From NCBI GenBank assembly GCA_035689185.1, contig DASSLY010000062.1:1-17147 (forward strand): DNA of 17,147 nt, in the 5' to 3' direction. The position numbers and the translations under genes are program-made. Source of the DNA: DASSLY01 sp035689185 (lineage in GTDB: Bacteria > Actinomycetota > Actinomycetes > Actinomycetales > Dermatophilaceae). The notes under the pieces are model-generated. The model saw only the letters and a program-made list of their open reading frames with translations. It was not told the DNA's origin and made no database searches. This document shows, in pieces, positions 13,012 to 17,147 of this stretch (position 1 is the stretch's first letter; every line of letters starts with the position of its first letter).

Positions 13012-13572
13012 ATGGGCGGCACGTTCGACCCGATCCACCACGGCCACCTGGTGGCGGCGAGCGAGGTCCGCGCCTTGTTGGGCCTGGACGAGGTCGTGTT
13101 CGTCCCGACCGGCCGGCCGTGGCAGAAGGACTCCCGGGAGGTCGCGCCCGCCGAGCACCGCTACCTGATGACCGTGATCGCCACGGCGAGCAACCCCCGT
13201 TTCACCGTGAGCCGGGTCGACGTCGACCGGCCGGGCGAGACATACACGATCGACACGCTGCGCGAGCTCCATGCCCAACGGCCCGACGCGGACCTGTTCT
13301 TCATCACCGGCGCCGACGCCCTGGCCCAGATCCTGACCTGGAAGGACGTCGACGAGCTGTGGACGCTCGCCCAGTTCGTCGGGGTGACCCGCCCGGGCCA
13401 CGAGCTGTCCGGCCGGGGACTACCTCAGGGCCGGCTGGTGTTGCAGGAGGTGCCCGCCATGGCGATCAGCAGCACCGACTGCCGCCAGCGTGTGGGCAAG
13501 GGGGAGCCGGTCTGGTACCTCGTGCCCGACGGCGTGGTCCAGTACATCGCCAAGCACCACCTCTACGTCTAG
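13012..13572 (+). CDS. nadD: Nicotinate-nucleotide adenylyltransferase (start probably slightly upstream)
   Basis: Adenylates nicotinate mononucleotide to deamido-NAD in NAD synthesis. From ATG 13012 the protein is 186 residues. The nucleotidyltransferase signature GGTFDPIHHGH is at residues 2-12, followed by FVPTGRPWQK, a mid-protein ITGADAL and the C-terminal ISSTDCRQR motif. The open frame continues upstream as RRIRLGV, which supplies the first beta strand that NadD proteins normally have before GGTFDP. However, no ATG, GTG or TTG exists in that frame back to at least 12721. Candidate starts are ATC 12997, placed 12 bases after the strong SD, or CTG 12952, which overlaps the upstream stop as CTGA. 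13012 is given as the conservative start. rsfS follows after eight bases. Confidence 0.93.
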   Translation: MGGTFDPIHHGHLVAASEVRALLGLDEVVFVPTGRPWQKDSREVAPAEHRYLMTVIATASNPRFTVSRVDVDRPGETYTIDTLRELHAQRPDADLFFITGADALAQILTWKDVDELWTLAQFVGVTRPGHELSGRGLPQGRLVLQEVPAMAISSTDCRQRVGKGEPVWYLVPDGVVQYIAKHHLYV

Positions 13573-13580
13573 GAGTACCC

Positions 13581-13946
13581 GTGGCTGCCACTGAGCGCGC
13601 GATCGAGCTGGCGCGAGCCGCCGCCGATGCCGCCGAGGACAAGCTCGCGTCCAAGGTTATGGCTCTCGACGTCAGCGAGCAGCTGGCGCTGACCGACGTG
13701 TTCGTGATCGCCTCGGCGGGCAACGAGCGCCAGATCGGCGCCATCGTCGACAACGTCGAGGAGCGGCTTCGCGGTCTCGGCGCCAAGCCCGTGCGCCGCG
13801 AGGGGGAGCGCGAGGGCCGCTGGGTGCTGCTGGACTTCTCCGACATCGTCGTCCACGTGCAGCACGAGGAGGAGCGGCTGTACTACCAGCTCGAGCGCCT
13901 GTGGAAGGACTGCCCCCAGCTGGACCTGACCACCGTCCGGCGATGA
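13581..13946 (+). CDS. rsfS: Ribosome silencing factor RsfS
   Basis: Binds L14 on the 50S subunit and blocks subunit joining under starvation. GTG 13581 has SD AGGAG at 13571-13575, five bases upstream and overlapping the nadD stop. The 121-residue protein shows the family core: KVMALDVSEQLALTDVFVIASAGNERQIGAIVDNVEE, then RWVLLDFSDIVVHVQHEEERLYYQLERLW. Length and motifs match the Iojap/RsfS family. nadD-rsfS pairing is widespread in bacteria. Its TGA overlaps the ATG of the next gene (ATGA), so the three genes form one translationally linked operon. A frame opening at 13119 is just out-of-frame nadD sequence fused to this gene and is not used. Confidence 0.95.
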   Translation: MAATERAIELARAAADAAEDKLASKVMALDVSEQLALTDVFVIASAGNERQIGAIVDNVEERLRGLGAKPVRREGEREGRWVLLDFSDIVVHVQHEEERLYYQLERLWKDCPQLDLTTVRR

Positions 13947-14638
13947 CGGCGACGACGGCGACGACTCGGACACTGTTCGTCTGGCGGCACGGGCAGACCG
14001 AGCACAACGCGGGCAACATCTGGCAGGGCCACCTCGACACCCACCTGTCCGAGGTCGGCCGCGCTCAGGCGACGGCGGCCGCCGCGGCGCTTTCGGTGCA
14101 GGCGCCGACGGTGATCTGGTCCAGTGACCTGGCCCGGGCCGCCGACACCGCGGCGGCGCTCGCCCGCCTGGTCCGGCTGCCGGTCCGGTATGACGACCGG
14201 TTGCGCGAGATCCACGTCGGCCAGTGGCAGGGCCTGTCGGCCGGCGACGTCGCGGAGCGGTACCCGCAGGTGCAGGCGGCGCTGGCCGCGGGGGAGGACG
14301 TCCGGCGCGGGGTGGACGGGGAGACGCTGGCCGAGGTGGCCTCCCGGGTGCGGGACTGCACCGAGCAGCTGCTCGCCGAGCTGCCCGACCGTGGCTGCGC
14401 GGTGGTCGTCACCCACGGCGTCTCCGGACGGGCCCTGGTCGCCTCACTGGTGGGTCTGCCGCAGTCCACGGCGTGGAACGTGCTCGCCGGGCTGGCGAAC
14501 TGCGGCTGGGCCCGGCTGGTCGAGGACCCCGACAGCAGCACCTGGCGGATCACCCACTGGAACGCCGGAGCGCCGGCCCAGGCACCCGGCAGGGTGGCGC
14601 CGGGCACGGTGGCGCCGGGCACGGTGGCGCCGGGCTGA
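13943..14638 (+). CDS. Histidine phosphatase family protein
   Basis: Phosphoglycerate-mutase-like phosphatase of 231 residues. The catalytic RHG motif is at 15-17 (VWRHGQTEHN); H16 is the expected phospho-acceptor. The second histidine is in VVVTHGVSGRA, and REIHVGQWQG carries the expected acidic proton donor region. ATG 13943 overlaps the rsfS TGA by four bases, which fixes the start. In actinobacteria some neighbours of rsfS are annotated as glucosyl-3-phosphoglycerate phosphatases, but the substrate here cannot be read from sequence. The C-terminus ends in GTVAPGTVAPG, encoded by a 15-bp tandem repeat that runs up to the stop codon and looks like a slippage extension outside the fold. Confidence 0.92.
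   Translation: MTATTATTRTLFVWRHGQTEHNAGNIWQGHLDTHLSEVGRAQATAAAAALSVQAPTVIWSSDLARAADTAAALARLVRLPVRYDDRLREIHVGQWQGLSAGDVAERYPQVQAALAAGEDVRRGVDGETLAEVASRVRDCTEQLLAELPDRGCAVVVTHGVSGRALVASLVGLPQSTAWNVLAGLANCGWARLVEDPDSSTWRITHWNAGAPAQAPGRVAPGTVAPGTVAPG
14593..14635 (+). repeat. 15-bp tandem repeat at the 3' end of the phosphatase gene
   Basis: GGTGGCGCCGGGCAC occurs at 14593-14607 and 14608-14622, with a third copy cut short by the stop at 14623-14635. Each unit adds five residues (Val-Ala-Pro-Gly-Thr). The copies are identical where they align. Confidence 0.95.
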
Positions 14639-14661
14639 AGCTGCCTCGGTACTGCCCCTGG

Positions 14662-14709
14662 GCTGATGTGGCGCCGCGCTGATGTGGCGCCGCGCTGATG
14701 TGGCGCCGC
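14662..14709. repeat. 16-bp tandem repeat between the phosphatase gene and tRNA-Ala
   Basis: GCTGATGTGGCGCCGC occurs three times without mismatch at 14662-14677, 14678-14693 and 14694-14709. It shares the GTGGCGCC core with the 15-bp array 27 bases upstream, so the two arrays may have a common origin. The last copy lies 12 bases before the tRNA -10 box. Confidence 0.95.
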
Positions 14710-14721
14710 CGGAAGCGCTGC

Positions 14722-14727
14722 TAGACT
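14722..14727 (+). promoter_or_regulatory. Putative -10 box (TAGACT) for tRNA-Ala
   Basis: TAGACT fits TANNNT and would start transcription near 14734, leaving a 5' leader of about 34 bases before the tRNA. The expected -35 position falls inside the last 16-bp repeat and has no good match. Confidence 0.5.
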
Positions 14728-14767
14728 CACCCGGTCCCGTTCGGGGCACCCGGGCGACACCGCCCAC

Positions 14768-14840
14768 GGGGCTGTGGCGCAGCTGGTAGCGCACCTCCAT
14801 GGCATGGAGGGGGTCAGGGGTTCGAGTCCCCTCAGCTCCA
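14768..14840 (+). tRNA. tRNA-Ala (anticodon GGC)
   Basis: The full cloverleaf is visible. The acceptor GGGGCTG pairs with CAGCTCC, including a G3-U70 wobble, the alanine identity element. The D stem is GCGC/GCGC, the anticodon stem CCTCC/GGAGG with loop ATGGCAT gives anticodon GGC (14801-14803), and the T stem AGGGG/CCCCT carries loop TTCGAGT. The discriminator base is A14840. The 3' CCA is not encoded, since CCG follows. It reads GCC and GCU codons. Confidence 0.98.
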
Positions 14841-14848
14841 CCGGATAG

Positions 14849-15226
14849 GTGCACCTCAGGCTCGCTCTGGAGCTGGCGTGGCTGAAGTCGGCCGATCGCG
14901 CCCCGGTGTCCTGCGACCTGGCCAGGACGGAGCTGCTGCGCGCAGTGCGCAGGGCTGCACCCGATCGGGCGGTCCAGGCCCGGACTGTGCTCGACTCGGT
15001 CACCCTGGTCGAGGTGAGCACGGCCTTGTTCGAAGAGGCGGGCCGGTTGGATCCGGCCCTCATGCGCAGCGCCGACGCCATCCACCTGGCTGCCGCGCTC
15101 GCTCTCGGTGACGACCTCGAGGGGCTGGTCACCTACGACGACAAGCTGACGGAGGCAGCGGAACTCAACGGTCTCGTCGTGATGGCACCGGCGTATGGGA
15201 AGTCCGGTCAGGACGTGACGCGGTAG
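14849..15226 (+). pseudogene. 5'-truncated PIN-domain (VapC-like) toxin remnant
   Basis: The frame encodes 125 residues that match a PIN ribonuclease without its beginning. Conserved later parts are present: the Glu of LARTELLRAV (E28), the Asp of RSADAIHLAAAL (D76) and the acidic LVTYDDKL pair (D97, D98). The usual first strand with the catalytic Asp (Asp-Thr/Ser-Ser/Ala), expected some 15-20 residues further upstream, is missing. The frame begins eight bases after the tRNA-Ala 3' end, with no SD before the GTG. No VapB antitoxin gene is adjacent. This looks like a remnant left by recombination at the tRNA. A divergent active protein is less likely because the first metal ligand is lost. The last 19 bases overlap the convergent reductase gene. 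Confidence 0.7.
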
Positions 15227-15768
15227 CCCAGGAACACCACGCCGCTGTCGAAGCGCCGTTCCTCGACCAGGTCAAGATGCAGCCGAACGCCGTCCGGCAG
15301 GGCACGGCTGCCGCCGCCGACGACCACCGGGTGCAGGAACAGGCCGACCTGGTCGACCAGCCCGGCCGCGAACGCGTGCACAGCGAGCGCCGGCCCGCCG
15401 ACGGAGATGTCCCGTTCCGACGAGCCCTTCAGGGCGGCGACCGCGTCCGGGTCGAACGACGCCTCCAGCCGGGTGCGCGGGGTCGACACCTCGGACATCG
15501 TGGTGGAGTACACCACCTTGTCCGCCGCCGCCCAGATGCGTCCGTACTCCTGCACGAAGTCTTGCTCACCGGCGAGCCAGCCTTCGTCCGCCCAGGCCGA
15601 CATGACGCCATACAGGCGCCGGCCGTAGAGGTAGGTGCCGACCGCCCGCTCCCGCTCGTTGACGAACCGGTGCACCTGCTCGTCCGGCTCGGCCCAGCCG
15701 AACTCACCGTGCTCGTCGTTGACGTATCCGTCCAGTGAGCAGATCGCCGTGTAGCGCAGTCGTCCCAT
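15208..15768 (-). CDS. Dihydrofolate reductase/RibD C-terminal domain family protein
   Basis: A 186-residue cytosolic protein of the RibD C-terminal/DHFR-like fold, probably an NADPH-dependent reductase of unknown substrate. It shows LRYTAICSLDGYVND at the N-terminus, LYGRRLYGVMSAW, KVVYSTTMSEV, the cofactor-loop-like ISVGGPALAVHAF and the terminal LHPVVVGGGSRALPDG. Stand-alone members of this family are abundant in actinobacteria and mostly uncharacterised. ATG 15768 is chosen over an upstream GTG that adds 23 Arg/Ala-rich residues, because homology begins at this Met. On the minus strand CAGGAT (15775-15780) lies six bases before the ATG, a possible leaderless -10, although AGGATGGGG could also serve as SD. 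It converges with the PIN remnant. Confidence 0.88.
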   Translation of the reverse strand: MGRLRYTAICSLDGYVNDEHGEFGWAEPDEQVHRFVNERERAVGTYLYGRRLYGVMSAWADEGWLAGEQDFVQEYGRIWAAADKVVYSTTMSEVSTPRTRLEASFDPDAVAALKGSSERDISVGGPALAVHAFAAGLVDQVGLFLHPVVVGGGSRALPDGVRLHLDLVEERRFDSGVVFLGYRVTS

Positions 15769-16020
15769 CGCCCCATCCTGGCGGTTGCGCCCCGCCCGTC
15801 GCGGCGCGGCGCGCCACCGTGCGTAAGCGGATGTCAACGGTAGGCGGTGGAAAGCCCTTGAGACCCCCGGTCATCGCCAAGTCTCGGCCAGGTGCCCGGC
15901 AATTTTCCCCATGGCCCCTGGTGCCGGCGGGGGACCGGGAGTGAGTCTGGGCTCCTGCTGATGCGGCTCGGCGGACTGATGAGGACAGGTCATGTCTTGC
16001 GCCGATGATTGGAGATCAGC

Positions 16021-17147
16021 ATGTCACCCAGCATGCTCTGGACAGGGCGGGCAACCGCGCGGAAGTCGTGGGTCACCGCAGCCGCCGTCTCGTTGACGTT
16101 CGCCGCACCCCTTGCCATTGGGACAGAGCGCGCCCTTGCCGTGTCGCCGCAGGTCACGCAGCCGGCTACCGGGACCCTGACGTTCGGCCCGTCTGCCATC
16201 GAGGGCGCCGGGTTCCAGAACGTCATCGCGGTCAGTCCCTTCCTCGACGCGAACGGCAAGCGTCCGGTCATCGCCGGTGCGGACACCGCCGGGTTCCACA
16301 TCTCGCTGGACCAGGGGGCCAACTGGCGGCCCCGGAACGCCGGGCTAGGCCCCGGACCGGAGCGGCACATCGCGGGCATCGCCTTCTCCCAGAAGGTCCC
16401 CGGACGGGTATGGGCGGTGGCCGGTGTCGACAGCGGCATGCTGCTCGCCTCGCAGGACTTCGGCCAGACCTGGGGGATCGTCAGCACCGCGGTGGATGTC
16501 GCCGCGGGCAACACCTTCGACCACCCGCGCCCGGTGGGGCGGGTCATCGTCGCCGACGAGTCCGGTGGCGGAACCCGGCTGTGGGTCTCGACCCGGCGCA
16601 AGGGTCTGATGACCACGACCAACAACGGCGCCACCTGGTCCGCCGTCACCCCGCCGGCGTTCACCGACGGGACGGCGCTGCGTGGCGTCACCTTCGACCC
16701 GGCCAACCCCAGCGTCGTCTGGGTCGCCACGGCCAGGAGCGGCCTGTGGCGGGTCGATGCCGCCACCAGCAGCACCCCTCAGCCGAGTCGGGTCGTGGGA
16801 GGCCCGGACTCGGTGGAGGAGATCACCCTGCGCAACGGGAAGGTCTACGTCGCGGGCGACATCAACGGCTTCTGGACGTACGCGATCTCGACCAAGACGT
16901 GGACCAAGTCCGCCGCGCCAGCGGCCACGTGGGGGTCGATCGACACCACCGTGGTGGCCGGCAAGGTCGTGGCCTACGCGGGCGGCGTGCCCACGCCGGG
17001 GGACAAGACGACCCGCGGGTTGTGGCGCAGCAACGACGAGGGCCGCACCTGGGCGCAGGTCATGAGCGCCGACCGGCTGCACCCCGAGATGGTCGGATCG
17101 ACCAAGCAGTGGTGGCTGTGGGACGCCGTGCCGGGCTCCATGCCCAC
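16021..17147 (+). CDS. Secreted Asp-box (BNR/sialidase-like) beta-propeller protein, 5' part (3' end outside window)
   Basis: The frame is open from ATG 16021 to the window end (375 complete codons). SD GGAG at 16011-16014 is six bases upstream. A signal peptide is clear: a basic n-region (GRATARKSW), the hydrophobic core VTAAAVSLTFAAPLAIG and a likely cleavage after ALA near residue 40. Four Asp-box motifs follow: SLDQGANW (95), SQDFGQTW (144), TTNNGATW (199) and SNDEGRTW (337). Asp boxes occur in sialidases, GH74 xyloglucanases and other secreted propellers. The order 'GADTAGFHISLDQGANW' near residue 86 resembles GH74-like or VPS10-like propellers more than sialidases, but no catalytic residues can be assigned in this fragment. 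It is probably exported by Sec. Confidence 0.85.
   Translation, partial: MSPSMLWTGRATARKSWVTAAAVSLTFAAPLAIGTERALAVSPQVTQPATGTLTFGPSAIEGAGFQNVIAVSPFLDANGKRPVIAGADTAGFHISLDQGANWRPRNAGLGPGPERHIAGIAFSQKVPGRVWAVAGVDSGMLLASQDFGQTWGIVSTAVDVAAGNTFDHPRPVGRVIVADESGGGTRLWVSTRRKGLMTTTNNGATWSAVTPPAFTDGTALRGVTFDPANPSVVWVATARSGLWRVDAATSSTPQPSRVVGGPDSVEEITLRNGKVYVAGDINGFWTYAISTKTWTKSAAPAATWGSIDTTVVAGKVVAYAGGVPTPGDKTTRGLWRSNDEGRTWAQVMSADRLHPEMVGSTKQWWLWDAVPGSMP

Noticed and set aside
15769..16020. Possible riboswitch or second gene between the reductase and the secreted propeller
   Set aside because: Only minor inverted repeats were found (GAGAC at 15860 with GTCTC at 15881; GACA/TGTC near 15985). No match to cyclic di-AMP, cyclic di-GMP or other riboswitch cores that I could recognise, and no coding frame with motifs.
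1..17147. CRISPR array, insertion sequence, transposase or prophage
   Set aside because: The repeats seen are tandem without unique spacers, and no transposase, integrase or phage protein motif is present in any frame.

Overview
The window is chromosomal DNA from a high-GC actinobacterium. The evidence is the very GC-rich sequence, frequent GTG starts, the gene order radical SAM pair / rne / rplU / rpmA / obgE / proB / proA / small membrane protein / nadD / rsfS, and several TANNNT -10 boxes six to seven bases upstream of start codons, as in leaderless actinobacterial genes. I cannot place it below phylum with confidence.

Layout. Bases 3-2258 hold the 3' part of a TIGR03960-type radical SAM gene and a TIGR03936/DUF2344 partner. 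A 170-base leader with several hairpins precedes rne (2429-5920), which encodes an RNase E/G with long disordered flanks and internal tandem repeats. rplU and rpmA follow. A 13-bp hairpin then separates them from obgE, whose stop overlaps the proB start. Between proB and proA lies a 73-bp inverted-repeat element, then a G-rich tandem repeat ending in a textbook G-quadruplex motif, then a leaderless promoter for proA. After proA come a SAM methyltransferase and a convergent membrane glycosyltransferase whose 3' ends overlap by 95 bp. The glycosyltransferase and a small membrane protein diverge from a spacer carrying a four-copy 33-bp tandem repeat. nadD, rsfS and a histidine phosphatase form a tight operon, followed by two short tandem-repeat arrays, tRNA-Ala(GGC) and a 5'-truncated PIN/VapC remnant. 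A RibD/DHFR-like reductase gene lies on the minus strand. The window ends inside a secreted Asp-box beta-propeller gene.

How the genes relate. The core is conserved housekeeping: RNA decay (rne), large-subunit proteins and assembly (rplU, rpmA, obgE), ribosome silencing (rsfS), NAD synthesis (nadD) and proline synthesis (proB, proA). The methyltransferase/glycosyltransferase pair, the PIN remnant, the reductase and the secreted propeller look accessory.

I found no clear new multi-gene system, CRISPR array, transposase or known riboswitch. The points worth a second look are mostly non-coding: the rne leader, the palindrome plus G-quadruplex before proA, the 33-bp array, the repeats around the phosphatase stop, the nadD start, and the tRNA-adjacent VapC fragment.
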